Origin: Magnolia sinica
Lineage: Eukaryota > Streptophyta > Magnoliopsida > Magnoliales > Magnoliaceae
Reading direction: 5' to 3'
NCBI RefSeq assembly: GCF_029962835.1
Contig: NC_080577.1
Coordinates: 7,106,501 to 7,170,500 of the forward strand
DNA length: 64,000 bases
In this document: piece by piece, positions 12,400 to 24,936 of the stretch
How the letters are laid out: each line of letters opens with the position of its first letter
Numbering within the stretch: the first letter of the stretch is position 1
Notes under the pieces: generated by a model
Database searches by the model: none
What the model saw: the letters and a program-made list of their open reading frames with translations, nothing else
Told to the model about the DNA's origin: nothing
Program-made: the position numbers and the translations under genes

Positions 12400-12929
12400 C
12401 GCTCACTCACTTCTCAAACTACTGATTTTTATTTTATTTTTTTCTTTTAACTTTCCTCTTCCTTTGAGAACTCACGTTTCAAGCTCTGCCAGGGAACGTA
12501 CCCACGCACACCATATATATAGAGGGAGCATCGAATACTCCGGCAGAGGGTTTGTACAGCATGATTTTGGTTTCAGCTAGTACAAGCAAGGCAGGTGATT
12601 CAGAAATCCAAACCGTTGATATCTTGGATAGCATCTCCACTATGATTGGAAGATCCTAGCTCTAGAATATTTGGCCTTTTTTGGTTGAATACGAAGCTTT
12701 CTTGTATTTTCTTTCTTAACCATCTATTTTATAGACACCTGTCGAATTGTTTGCAAACTACAATCTTAGAGATATTTCGTGCATGCTAACTACTTGATGG
12801 GGTCTACAATATCAACGGCATAGATCAATGAACTAGCTGCACCAGTTGTACCAGTACAAACTGTGCACGAGCATTGTATTACACATGTTGTATGCGAGAG
12901 GCATGTTATTGATGACATGTTATTCACGT
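12400..12929 (-). promoter_or_regulatory. 5' UTR and promoter region of OMT A
   Basis: About 490 bp upstream of the start codon align with the upstream regions of gene B (40756-41250) and gene C (58429-58915), with the same order of words ('cagctagtacaagcaag', 'gatagcatc', 'gagatatttcgtgca'). Conservation across the older A/C split, while everything further upstream differs, suggests the core promoter was duplicated with the gene and retained. Confidence 0.6.
12513..12522 (-). promoter_or_regulatory. TATA box of OMT A
   Basis: Minus strand CTATATATAT, about 115 bp upstream of the start codon. It is conserved at the same place in genes B (40871-40879) and C (58531-58539), with 'gtgtgcgt' on its downstream side in all three. 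Confidence 0.65.
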
Positions 12930-13419
12930 GTTACATCCAAACAGGCAAAAGCGTATTATGGGATGTGATGATCACCAAATCACCCCAAATTATTACTTAA
13001 AGCGTGGTGCTAATCACGTGTTTTTTTTTGGACGGAATCGTCTACAACATCTGCTTTTAATTAAGCAGCGGGTAATTAAAACACCCACGCTGTGTGGGTC
13101 CCACCAAGTTGCATGTGTGAAATCAACCTCCAACATGTGAGCTAGAACCCTTACGCTAACTGTACGTACAAACGATCAGCCTCAAAAGTCTTCATATAAA
13201 CCGAATGATAGAAACAATGTAAAATTACACCTAAAACCTCAAAGTTGAAGCAGTGTTAGAGCAATTGGATCTGGATGTATTCTGGCAAGCCTATTGAAGA
13301 AAAGTGCAATACAAATCCGTTTTGCCAGTGTGGTCCCTTCGCCAACTCAGGATGCCCGTATGGCATAATCTACAGCATGGATGATGCTAATCATGTAGGC
13401 CTCAACTCATGCAGTGTTA

Positions 13420-13454
<35 letters not shown>

Positions 13455-13501
13455 CGTTTGTCACATCGTAGCTGGTCATATCCCCGGTAGGAAAACAAAT
13501 T

Positions 13502-13620
13502 AAAAAAACGCACACCCACACTCATGCTAGTGAGATTTCACCACCTAAGGGTACTTAAAACCCTTGACCAGGTGTTGAAACTCCTTGGAATCTACCACCC
13601 GAGCAAGAGTAAGGACCCGA
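13502..13620 (-). mobile_element. tRNA-derived SINE, second locus, unit 1
   Basis: Read on the minus strand it shares with the SINE at 6283 the words 'aaggagtttcaaca', 'ggtggtgaaatc(t/c)cact' and the 'gtgtgggtgtgcg' tail followed by a T run. The B box is decayed. The unit 2 copy is at 42116-42240. Confidence 0.6.
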
Positions 13621-13678
13621 TATTGGAGTAAACTTGAAAATAATTCGGTAGATCATCTAAATGATGTTTTTAGTGTTT

Positions 13679-13683
<5 letters not shown>

Positions 13684-13748
<65 letters not shown>
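13684..13748. repeat. (TA)n microsatellite
   Basis: About 32 TA dinucleotides ending directly at the left TIR of the nested element at 13749. Confidence 0.95.
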
Positions 13749-13750
<2 letters not shown>

Positions 13751-14283
13751 GAAAAGGTTCTATGCAGTCAAGCTCATGGGAACTTCCTATGAGGTTGAGC
13801 TATGTGGGCCCCACCGTGATGCATGTCGAACATGTACCCCATCAGTCAGATGCACCATTCCATGGTGGGCCTAGGGCTTAAAAATCAATGTCAATCTGTG
13901 ACTTGTCTGGGCCACACAACATACAAAAGTTGAGATGGGTTACCCTCCATTAAAACATTCATAATCATTTGTTAGGCCCACAGAGATGTGGTTCACAAAT
14001 CCAGCTCATCCATTATGTGTGTCCCACTTGGATGAGGGGTCAGACCAAGTTTCAAATGCATCCAAATTTCAGGTGAGCCCCACCAAGTGCTTTTATATGT
14101 TTTAGGTACGTCTTCACATGATTTTAGATGGTATGGCCCACCTGAGTTCAGTATACAGCTGATTTTTGGGATGTCCCATAATTTAAAGGGGACCCATCAA
14201 ATGCACGGTTTTGATGTTCAACATACATCACGGTGGGGCCCACGCAGCTCAACCTCATGGGAAGTGCATAGAACCTTTTTCCC
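13749..14283. mobile_element. 535-bp TIR element nested in a hAT element
   Basis: Ends are GGGAAAAGGTTCTATGCA and its near-exact inverse TGCATAGAACCTTTTTCCC. Further in, both ends carry 'cc(t)catga/gaggttgagc' and 'gggccccac(c)'. There is no transposase. It sits in the AT microsatellite of the CGAG-word hAT element, whose right part resumes at 14284 and ends at 14383 before GGGATGGG. The unit 2 copy is 42578-43111. Confidence 0.8.
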
Positions 14284-15285
14284 TTTATTTAAATATATAA
14301 ACATTTACGAAATGTTTATATTAAGTGAACTCCAGTCGAGTCAAGCGAGTTAACCGAGCTAACTCAGTTCGTGTACAGCTCTAGGGATGGGCCGGCCTTT
14401 ATATATAGGGCCATATACATAAATGGAGCAGGTGTAGGTTTCTGTCTCTGGACGCCTACAGCCATGTCCAGACATATTTGTTGACACCCAGCATTTTATA
14501 CACGTGGGGCTTACTGCTTGGTGATCAAATTTGTTCACATGACGGATCTCTTTGGATGAAAGATGCCATAGAATTCTACGATTGGATAGCCCACAAGAAT
14601 GAATGGCTAATATTAAAATATAACATTAATGACCTGCACTAAGTAGAAAAAAGGGCAAATTATCAGAGGGTTAGGATATTTCATTCTAAGAAATTTGTGG
14701 ACATCTCCCATTCATTCATGGTAGTACTAGCGGGACCCATAGCTCAACAGCTTGGACTGGGACCCATGCATACTTCACCAACACTGTGTACATAAGACGT
14801 TTGCTGATCAGCAGAAACCTATAATTCCTTCCCTTGGGCCAGAGGCTCCAACCCAAGTCCAGGGGATGAGTTCTAGAGAGGGTAGCCATGGTTCATACAT
14901 TGGGTGGAGAAAAAGTTGAGTTTTAATGCAATCACTATCTCCAGAGAAAAATGGATAAATATCTCGACAACCCAATAAGCAAAGATCTATGAGCTAGAAC
15001 TTTTATATTAGTATTTTATTATTTATATCTTATTGTATCTTTATGAATTGGACAGATCTTTGATATTTTATTTAAAAATTGAATATAATACGATAGCACC
15101 TTAATTGATAAAATAATAAAGCATTATTTACATAATGACTTGGTATTGCATATTTGCTTTGTCATTGTCATGATACTGAAAAAGGCATCAACAAGGCCCC
15201 TACAAGACAAGCCGTGGAGCATGTGGTTTAATTTAATCTAAAGCTAAAAACCTTTAGGCAGTCTTCAAATGCTGCCAAGCTGCTT

Positions 15286-17031
15286 AGAAGAAAAGAGTGC
15301 CTTCAAACCCATCCCACTTTGAACTTGTCCCCACCGGAAGATAATGATCTAACCATCTGATTTTAGAAATATGATCTGTCCACTAGATACATGCCAGTGT
15401 CACATATATGGGTTAACATCCATTCTATTTTCCATTGGACAATTAGGCGATGTGATAGGTGAGGCCCAACGTTCTTGTGCAGCCCACGTGAAAGTACAGT
15501 TTGCACATCCTTGTCTTTATTTTAACAAAGATACAGGGGTCGTGTCCCCACTTAAAAAATAAAAAATGAATCGCTAGTGACCTGCCGCCAGCCAATGGTT
15601 AGTGGTCGGTGCGCTGTGGGACCCACCATGATGTATGTGTTTCATCTATGCCATTCATTTTCACGTGTTGGATCATTGAAGATGACCCTAAATCCAAAGG
15701 TTGAAGTACCTACGTCTCGCAACACCTGCCGGATGCGTTCCAGCCAACCACCTGTGTGAATCACGCCTTACAATGTTACAATCATTTTATTCTAGCTGTG
15801 TGAATCACACCTTACAATCATTTCGTTGTCTACGTAGATATGACCCATATTTTCATTTATTATTTACTTTTACGAGGCCGAGTTCTCTATTCACTCAAGA
15901 ACTTAGTTTCTAAATGTTGGGCCCATGATTCCTCCATGCAAGCTGGCTATCATCCTATGGACTATTCCCCAAAATATTCCAGATTAAAATATCCTAAATA
16001 TATATAGCTGGACACTCCATTTTCGTCCAACTAGTTAGCATATAATGAGAAAAAATTCCTCTTCCATACATCACACGCAATTATATTGAAGGTAATTACT
16101 TATTCATTAATGTAAATAAATGCATTAGTAAATGATTTGTTAAAAACTTATTTCACATATGGAAAAGGGGTTATGGCTCGGGTGGGCCGCACCGTAGTAT
16201 TAATGTGAAATCCAGCCCAACCACCAAGTGTGTCACCTCGTGCTAGACCTAGGGCTCAAAAATTATCACCATCCCAAATTAGGTGGACCATACGATTGCA
16301 AATAGTGTATGGGAAAGATTCTGGCTCCAAACTCTTTCCCTTGCTGTGTCCCACTTGAAGTACATATAGGCCTGATTTTTGTGATCAAAGCCTAACCTTG
16401 GGTGTGGAATCTAATGGATGGAGTGGATTTTACATACTCATCACGACGGGCCTTACAAAAATCAATGGTAGATGTCTCTCTCAAATATTCAATTAGTGTG
16501 GCCCAAAATCAAAAGTCACTCTTATTTTTAGGCTCTAGGCGTATAACGAGATTACACATCTAATGGTCGTACTGGATCTCACATAGGCATCATGGTGGAC
16601 CCCATCAAAATAAGGTCAGGTCGTACCGTAAATTTTGTTTTACTGAAGGTTCCCGGTACAGTGAGCTGGACTATAGGTTAAAGTCCAGCCAGCTTACAAC
16701 TCCCAATCTTTCTTGTACATATGACATCAAACTCGTCTAATAAATTGGCCATCATGATCATCCTATGTTGGAAAATACGTATGTAAAAGATACTTATTAG
16801 TGGACCACACTTTTGTTTGGTTATTTACCCATGTCTGGAGGATGTTTTATAGTGTGGCCCAATTAATTTTCAGGTAAGACTGACCTTTTTATTACATGAT
16901 CCTTATAGTGGAGCTAACCTTTTGGAAGGCCTGGATGTAAATTTCACACAATACCTCGGATGTTATGGTATAGTTGGACGGTCCAACTAGTTGATTCATT
17001 TAAATCAATTAATGATAATTGATTCATTTAA
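15286..17031. other. Spacer (loop) between the inverted-repeat arms, unit 1
   Basis: About 1.75 kb without a gene. It includes a decayed GGGCCCACC-type element end near 15575-15690. 16020-16280 resembles the complement of 25620-25950 (shared 'gtccaactagtt', 'aatgagaaaaa', 'tgttagacctag' type words). 16900-16995 resembles the direct strand near 25580. The spacer was therefore built from the same pool of repeats as the arms. Confidence 0.5.
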
Positions 17032-17886
17032 GCGGCTTGGCAGCATATGAAGACTGCCTAAAGGTTTTTAGCTTTAGATTAAATTAAACCATATGCTCCA
17101 CCGCGGGGCTTTGTTGATGCCTTTGAGTATCATGCCAATGCAAATATGCAATGACAAGTCGTTAATTAATTAAAGCTTTATTATTTTATCAATTAAGGTA
17201 CTACGTACTATATTCAATTTTTAAATAACGTATCAAAGGTCTGTCTAATTCATAAAGATTCAATAGGATATAAATAATAAATTACTAAAATAAAAGTCTT
17301 AACTGGTATATCTTTGCTTATTGGGTAGTTGAGATATTTATCCATTAATCTCTGGATATGGTGATTGCGTTAAACCTCAACTTTTTCCCCACCTAATGTA
17401 TGAACCATGGCCACCCTCTCTAGAACTCATCCCCTGGACCGAGGTTGGAGCCTCTGCCCCAAGGGGAGGAATTATAGGTTCCTGCTGATCAGCAAACGTA
17501 TTACATAACACGGTGTTGTAGTATGCATGGGTCCCGGTCCAAGCTGTTGAGCTATGGATCCCACTAGTACTACCATGGATGAATGGGAGATGTTTCTTAG
17601 AATGAAATATCCTAACCCTATGATGATTTGCCCTTTTTTCTACTTAGTGCATGTCATTAATGTTATATTTTAATATTAGCCATTCATTCTTGTGGGGTAT
17701 CCAATCGTAGAATTCGATGGCATCTTTCATCCAAAGAGATCCGTCATGTGAACAAATTTGATCACCAAGCAGTAGGCCCGACGTGTATAAATTGTTTGGA
17801 CACGGCTGTAGGCGTCCAGAGACAGAAACCTACACCTGCTGCTCCATTTATCTATATGGCCCTATATTTAAAGTTGGCCCCATCCC

Positions 17887-18239
17887 TAGAGCTGTACATG
17901 AACCGAGTTAGCTCGGTTGACTCAAAAAAACATTACTCAACTCGACTTGAAACTGAGTTCAAGCCGAGTCAAGCTGATTTTTTGAGCCTAGTTCAAGCTA
18001 GACCGAGCTCGACTTGACTCGGCTCGGAACTTGACTCAGTTCGAATCCATTCGACTTGGATCGAGTTCACTTAATATAAATATAACGTAAATGTTTATAT
18101 ATTTAAATAAATTATATATATATATATATATATAAAACTCTAAAACCAAGCCGAGCCGAGTTCGAGCTGAGGTAGCTTACTGTTCAAGCCGAGCTGAGCT
18201 GGGCCAAGCTCGACTCAGTTCTACTCGTGTACAGCTCTA
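17887..18239. mobile_element. Non-autonomous hAT-type element (353 bp)
   Basis: The 8-bp TSD CCCATCCC flanks it (17879-17886 and 18240-18247). The TIRs are perfect TAGAGCTGTACA. The body has CGAG/CTCG words and a short (TA)n. The unit 2 copy at 46755-47112 has the same TSD. The inverted counterpart in the left arm has the complementary TSD GGGATGGG. Confidence 0.88.
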
Positions 18240-18321
18240 CCCATCCCTATAGGTTAACAATGCAGCCTGAGCCTGGTGGGCCTTTGTACAAACCCGCTCC
18301 ATTGAGAAATAGAGTTCCAAT

Positions 18322-19166
18322 TGTTGGAATATTTAGTTGAATTAAATAGACTATTAAAAATCGAGAACCAAAAAAGGAAAATAAATTTTGAGAAAGAAGA
18401 ACTTATTGAATGAGTCGAGGCGTGACTGAGTCACTCGGCTTGAAATCGAATTTGCTCCCCTTGGACAGCGTCCCAAGTGCAACAGGTTCCCAAAGCAATC
18501 GACCTCCAGGATTCAACGACTATGACCCTGTCCCAGCGGTGCACTCACTGTACACGGGCTCGAACCACTTGCAGTTTAATCCGAAAGTGCTGAGTTGACT
18601 CAGCGATGAACTCAGTAGAAAATTGCTTAAAACCGAATATCAGAGAGCGTTTTATAAGAGAAGAATTTTTCGTGTATTAAAACTGGAATCGGTAGTCTTT
18701 ATATAGACTCCGAAGTGGTGCATAAGCACCCTTTACAAAAGGTTAGGTCCGTTGGGTTTAAACCCAACAGGTGCGACCAACCGGAAGGGACGCATCTCTC
18801 TGGTTTAAAACGAAAGGGCGCAAGTGCGAGTACACTCCCGCACATACAGTCCTGCGAGTACCCATACACACACCCACGCGAGTATACACACACCGCACGC
18901 GCGCACGCACACGGACTCGGACTCGGACTTGGCTGGCACAGATTAGAGCTATTGGCATAGCCCCCCACAGAACCAAATTCACACCCCTGAAAGGGGCTCA
19001 AGCCCTAAGCAAAAATACTATCTTATATACAAGATAGTTTACCTTTTCAAATCCGATGTGGGACAAAACCCACAAAAAAAAATACTACAACTTTTCAAAA
19101 TTGGAGGAAAATTACCGAAAATTTGAAAATTCAAATTTTAATGCTATTTTAAAACAAAATACAACA
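18322..19166 (-). repeat. 3' LTR of the copia element (845 bp)
   Basis: On the plus strand it starts TGTTGGAATATTTAG and ends TACAACA. The minus-strand TATA box CTATATAAAG is at 18696-18705. The GC-rich tract (about 18890-18940) is short here compared with the partner LTR. Confidence 0.94.
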
Positions 19167-19771
19167 ATCCCCCACATGTTTTAAAATAAACCTTTTCGGA
19201 TTAAAGCGTAATAGTTGTGCAATGGTGCCGGTGTCACCATAGACTTGAACCGACATTAGAGTAAGTAAGACAGGTCTACAGGAATCAGGTGACACCATAG
19301 TCTTGAACCTGAATCCTTTTAATGTAGATCGCAAGTACATGCCACTCACACAACTCTTCCTCTGCAAGTGATTCTGTAGTTCGGTGCGTTTCGGCCATAC
19401 ACCATTACCTGGATTTCATAAGTGCTCTAGAGAATTCGCCTAGATTCTCGTAGGAAGCGGCCTCCACCTCCACACCCATATAGGTGAATTCCATCAAGTG
19501 TATGCAGCAACTGTATACACCACCAAATATATGGATATGGATTCATTAAGAGTTCTAACAACTCATCCTTCTGCGTTGCTGCTCGCACTGTACACCATAG
19601 AAGGGGCTCATACAACTCAGTGCAATCGTCTACCTCGTGTCTTGTTGTTTACCCATTGAACCTATCTCATGGGATCTCCACTTGTATAGGTTGGGTTGCC
19701 GACACTGGCAGCTCATATATTAGGCTCAGCCCCATTCCCTTCGATGTATCATTGACTAACCTTTTAAATAG

Positions 19772-22700
19772 TCATTTAGTCAGAGGATCTGCTAGATTCT
19801 TTTCTGACCTCACAAAATCAATAGATATGACTCCATCACGCAACATATGTTTCACTATGTTGTGTCTGAGTCTAATATGCCTGCTCTTTCCATTATATAT
19901 TTTACTCTTTGCTTTCGCTATAGCTGCTTGACAATCACAATGAATAGATACGGCCGATACAGGCTTTGCCACAATGGTATATCAGCTAAGAGATTTCTAA
20001 GCCACTCGGCTTCTAATCCAGCCTTTTCTAAGGCAATAAACTCGGATTCCATAGTAAATCGAGCGATACATGTCTGCTTGGTAGACTTCCAAGAGACTGC
20101 TCCTCCACCTAAAGTGAAGACATATCCACTCGTGGATTTTGTCTCATCTGAATCACTAATCCAGTTAGCATCACTGTATCCTTCTAATACAGCAGGAAAA
20201 CCATTATAATGTAAACCATAGGCTATACTGCCTTTTAGGTATCTTAAAATCCTAGACAAAGCATTCCAATGCTCTTTTCCAGGGTTATGTGTATATCTAC
20301 TTAGCCTTCCTACTGCAAAAGCTATGTCTGGTCTAGTACAGTTTGTTAGATACATAAGGCTACCAATTATTCTGGAATACTCCAATTGAGACACACTATT
20401 TTATGTATTCTTCATGAGAGTCACACTATAATCATAAGGAGTATTGACAGGTAAACAGTCAAAATGGTTAAACTTTCTCAATATCTTCTCAATGTAATGA
20501 AATTGAGATAATATAATAACACCATTTTTTCTGGTTACTTCAATACCCAAGATTACACTAGCCTCTCCTAAGTCTTTCATGTCAAACTTAGATGACAAGA
20601 ATTTCTTAGTTGTATTAACTAATTTAATATTAGTTCCAAAAATAAGCATGTCATCAACATAAAGGCATATAATAACATAATCATTTTCAGAAATTTTACT
20701 ATATACACATCTATCTACATCATTTATATGATAACCATTTGATTTTAAAACACCATCAAATTTTTCATGCCATTGTTTAGGAGCCTGTTTTAAACCATAT
20801 AATGATTTAATTAGTCTACATACTTTATTTTCTTTTCCTGATATCTTATAACCCTCAGGTTGTTCCATATATATTTCTTCTTCTAAGTCTCCATTTAGGA
20901 AAGCTGTCTTTACGTCCATCTGGTGTACCACCAGTTTATATATGGAAGCTATCGCTATTAAGACCCTGATTGTTGTAATTCTAGTTACAGGAGAGTATGT
21001 ATCAAAGTAATCTATTCCTTCTTTTTGTTTAAAGCCTTTCGCTACCAACCTAGCCTTAAACTTATCAATAGTCCCATCTGGTTTTAGTTTCTTTCTAAAC
21101 ACCCATTTACAACCTATTGGTTTATTTCCAGGTGGTAGGTCTACAATTTCCCAAGTGTTATTAGATATAATAGATTCTAATTCATCATTTATTGCTTCCT
21201 TCCAAAAGGTTGCATCTGGAGAGTTAATTGCTTCTATATAGGTTGTAGGATCATCTTCTACTAAGAAAGTGAAAAAACCATCTCCTAGGTTAGTTTCTCT
21301 TCTAACCCTAGTACTTTTTCTTGGTTGTATCTCTTCTACTACTTTCTCGTATGCATTTTTACTAGTAGATGCAATATCTGATTCATTGACTTCCTCTATT
21401 CCTATAGATTTAGATTTCATAGGAAATATGTTCTCAAAGAACTCGCATCCCTAGCTTCTATAATTGTATTAGGATCAGAATATTATCCTTAGTTTTTAAA
21501 ACTAGAAACCTATGGCCGCACTATTTTGTGCGTAACCTATAAATACACAGTCGGTCGTTTTAGGACCTAACTTTCTTTTCTTAGTTTCAGGTAATCCTAC
21601 TTTAGCAAGACACCCCCACACTTTAATATATTTGTAACTAGGAACATGATTCTTCCATAGTTCATATGGTGTTTGTTTAGAAGATTTAGAAGGAATCCTA
21701 TTTAGAATATAACAAGCAGATAGAATTGCTTCTCCCCACATATTTGAGGGTAAGCCTGAACTATTTAACATAGCATTCATCATCTCTTTTAGAGTTCTAT
21801 TCTTACGTTCTGCTATTCCATTCTGTTCTGGTGTATAAGGAGCTGTAGTTTCGTGAACTATTCCATTCTTTTCACATAATTCTCTAAATTGAGAAGATTC
21901 ATATTCACCTCCTCTATCTGTTCTAAGTCTTTTAATTTTTTATATTTAACTGATTTTCAACTTCAATTTTGTATTTAGAAAAAGTATTTAAAACTTCATC
22001 TTTGTTTCTTAACAGATAGACTCTAGTAAACCTAGAGTAATCATCTACAAAATTTATGTAATATCTTTTTCCACCTCTAGACATGTGATTTCTAAAATCA
22101 CCTAAGTCACTGTGTATTAACTCTAATAGAACAGATGATCTTTCTATTTGTTTAAAGAATTTTCTAATGAATTTTGATTCGACACATGTTTCACATTTGT
22201 CAAATTCTTCATTAGATATATTAGGTAATAAACCTAATCTTTTCATTTTCTTCAAAGATGTTATATTCACATGACCTAATCTACTATGCCATAGATAAAA
22301 AGGTTCAACGATATAAATAGAACTGAGTGTCTTCTTATTATTATCATTGGATACATTTATAATGAATAAGCCATCGCTACAGTACCCCTTACCAACAAAG
22401 GTTCCATTCTTAGTCATTACAAGCTTATCTGAATCAAATACTAACTTAATACCAGCCTTATTGAGGAGTGAACCAGAGACCAAGTTTCTTCTAATGTCGG
22501 GCACATGTAGGACATCATTCAACATCAGAGTCTTTCCAGAAGTGAGTTTCAGAAGTACTTTCCCTTTCCCTACAACTGGAGACGTTCTAGCATTACCCAT
22601 GAACACCTGTTCATCATCTCCTGATACTTGGTAGGAAGAAAACATGCTACGATCCTTGCACACGTACCTAGTTGCACCAGTGTCTACTACCCACTCCAAG

Positions 22701-23600
22701 TTGTTTACAAGGAAGATTCTGACACCACAGCTACTATCATGTCAGACTCATTGCTTGTTTCTGTAAGATTAGCCTGCGGCTTATCTTTGTTTTTCTTAAG
22801 CCTGCAGGTTTTGACATGATGCCCAGGCTTTCCACAGTTGTAGCAGTTTCCCTTTTTCTTGAATTGATTGTTTGCATTCTTCTTTTTGAGCCTGCATTCA
22901 TTTGCATAATGTCCAGGTTTGCCACAGTTATGACAGTTGCCATTTTTCTTATTATTTGCCCGACTTGATTCCACAAGATTCGCCTTTGAATCTATCTCAT
23001 TTTTATTTTCTTTTTGGTCCCTGATTCTATTGGCCTCCTCTATTCGTATGTGTACGATAGTGGTTTCCAAAGAAACACCGTTCTTTTTATGTTTCATTCT
23101 ATTCTTATATTCTTTCCAGGAGGGCGGTAACTTTTCTATTAGTGCTCCTGACAGAAATACTTCATCCAACTTAATTCCTTCTGTTGATAGTTCATGAACT
23201 AGACTTTGAAAATCATGAATCTGATTTGTAAATCGTCTGTCATTTCATAATGAAGGAAATTAGCAATTGCATGTTTCTTAGCGCCTGCATCTTCTAATAT
23301 GTATTTCTTTTCCAAAGCAGTCCATATGTCTTTAGCAGACACGTAAGAAGCATACACGTCATATAGTTCGTTGGATAAAGAGTTTAGAATATAATTTTTA
23401 CAATTATTTTCATCTGTTACTTCAGTTTGATTTGCTGGATCTATAGTAAATGATTCGGTATTATGTATGAAACTTTAAGGGTGGTCAGTGCGAACATCAG
23501 TTTCTGTTTCCACCGTTTAAAGTATTGTCCAGCGAACGGTTCGATTTTGACTAACTCAGCAGAAGCATTTACTGTTACTGTAGCTATAGTCTATGTAATT
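19772..23600 (-). pseudogene. Degenerate copia gag-pol
   Basis: Read from high to low coordinates. Gag has an N-terminal part at about 23590-23170, disrupted, and two CCHC zinc knuckles (CHNCGKPGHYANEC, CYNCGKPGHHVKTC) in the frame 23169-22705. Next, after a frame change at about 22700, comes aspartic protease with DTGA, the GAG-pre-integrase HSRLGHVN and the integrase zinc-binding CETC (22699-21932). A broken gap (21931-21784) is followed by the integrase C-terminal part (21783-21502). Reverse transcriptase has AFLNGDLEEE and the YVDD active site (21420-20401). RNase H is split across 20394-19918 and 19972-19772, ending NLADPLTK. Stops or frameshifts separate nearly every block, so no full polyprotein can be made from this copy. 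Confidence 0.93.
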
Positions 23601-23620
23601 CAACAATTCGATTTCAAGAT

Positions 23621-24593
23621 TGTTGGAATATTTAGTTGAATTAAATAGACTATTAAAAATCGAGAACCAAAAAAGGAAAATAAATTTTGAGAAAGAAGAA
23701 CTTATTGAATGAGTCGAGGCGTGACTGAGTCACTCGACTTGAAATCGAATTTGCTCCCCTTGGACAGCGTCCCAAGTGCAACAGGTTCCCAGAGCAATCG
23801 ACCTCCAGGATACAACGACTATGACCCGGTCCCAGCGGTGCACTCACTGTACACGGGCTCGAACCACTTGCAGTTTAATCCGAAAGTGTTGAGTTGACTC
23901 AGCGATGAACTCAGTAGAAAATTGCTTAAAACCGAATATCAGAGAGCGTTTTATAAGAGAAGAATTTTTCGTGTATTAAAACTGGAATCGGTAGTCTTTA
24001 TATAGACTCCGAAGTGGTGCATAAGCACCCTTTACAAAAGGTTAGGTCCGTTGGGTTTAAACCCAACAGGTGCGACCAACCGGAAGGGACGCATCTCTCT
24101 GGTTTAAAACGAAAAGGCGCAAGTGCGAGTACACTCCCGCACATACAGTCCTGCGAGTACCCATACACACACCCACGCGAGTATACACACACCGCACCCG
24201 CACCCGCGCCCACGCCCAGCCCAGCCCAGCCCGTCCCGTCCCGTCGCGTCGCGCACGAGCACGCGCACGCGTACACGCACACGGACTCGGACTCGGACTC
24301 GGCTCGGCTCGGCACGGCTCGGCTCGGCTCGGCGCGCGCGCGCGTGTGTGGTCAATGGCATAGATTAGAGCTATTGGCATAGCCCCCCCACAGGACCAAA
24401 TTCACATGCCCCCTGAAAGGGGCTCAAGCCCTAAGCAAAAATACTATCTTATATACAAGATAGTTTACCTTTTCAAATCCGATGTGGGACAAAACCCACA
24501 AAAAAAAATACTACAACTTTTCAAAATTGGAGGGAAATTACCGAAAATTTGAAAATTCAAATTTTAATGATATTTTTAAAACAAAATACAACA
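23621..24593 (-). repeat. 5' LTR of the copia element (973 bp)
   Basis: Same ends as the other LTR, with the minus-strand TATA box at 23996-24005. It is 128 bp longer, almost entirely because of a GC-rich simple-sequence tract at about 24195-24352 (runs of 'cacgc', 'cccag', 'cccgt', 'gcgtc', 'ggctc', then 'gcgcgc'). Confidence 0.94.
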
Positions 24594-24936
24594 CCAATAC
24601 CGCTAGGGCCATGCAAGTCATTATTTTTATTTTTTGGCAGCCTTGAAGATCTCCAAGGGGCAAAAAGTAAGGCAAGATGGCTGGAAGTCCGGTCATTTCC
24701 CTACTGGAGATATGACCAACTACGGTCTGACAAACCTTCTCTTTTTGGGTTTCACTGATACTACATGAGTTGAGGCCTACGGGATTGACATCGTCGAAAG
24801 AAAATTTTCAAATGCTCGGATTCATTTCTAAGCATAATGGTAGAAATGAGAAGATGGATGGTTCAATTCATTGGACCATCTCAGCATGCAGGCCTCAATG
24901 ACCGGCAATTCGCACTAGATCCTGAGTTGGTGAAGG

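Larger units (their letters stand above)
12930..15285 (+). repeat. Left arm of a large inverted repeat, unit 1
   Basis: The sequence returns as its reverse complement in 17032-25600, interrupted there by the copia element. The best-preserved part is 14384-15285 against 17032-17886, for example the 'ggtgtaggtttctgtctctg' phrase near 14430 and its complement near 17825. Outer parts (13030-13340) match the complement of 25285-25560. It also contains a SINE, a (TA)n tract and a nested TIR element. Both tandem units have the structure, so it predates their duplication. Confidence 0.82.
18322..24593 (-). mobile_element. Ty1-copia LTR retrotransposon, 6272 bp, private to unit 1
   Basis: Flanked by the 5-bp TSD CCAAT (18317-18321 and 24594-24598). 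The unoccupied site with a single CCAAT is present in unit 2 at about 47190-47195, so the insertion is directly proven. LTRs are 18322-19166 and 23621-24593, both TG...CA; the coding strand is minus. A purine tract (rc GTGGGGGAT) abuts the 3' LTR at 19167. The bases following the 5' LTR do not match the usual initiator-Met primer-binding site. Gag-pol is broken in several places, so the copy is non-autonomous. The LTRs differ by roughly a dozen small changes outside one GC-rich tract, which indicates a recent insertion. Confidence 0.96.

Noticed and set aside
13585-13881. Ile-Tyr repeat frames (also 25140-25367, 47683-47969, 48486-48773)
   Set aside because: Translation of TA dinucleotide runs.
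18699-19037. Arg/Ser-rich frames in the LTRs (also 23998-24382)
   Set aside because: They arise from GC-rich simple sequence in the LTR and are open in several frames on both strands.
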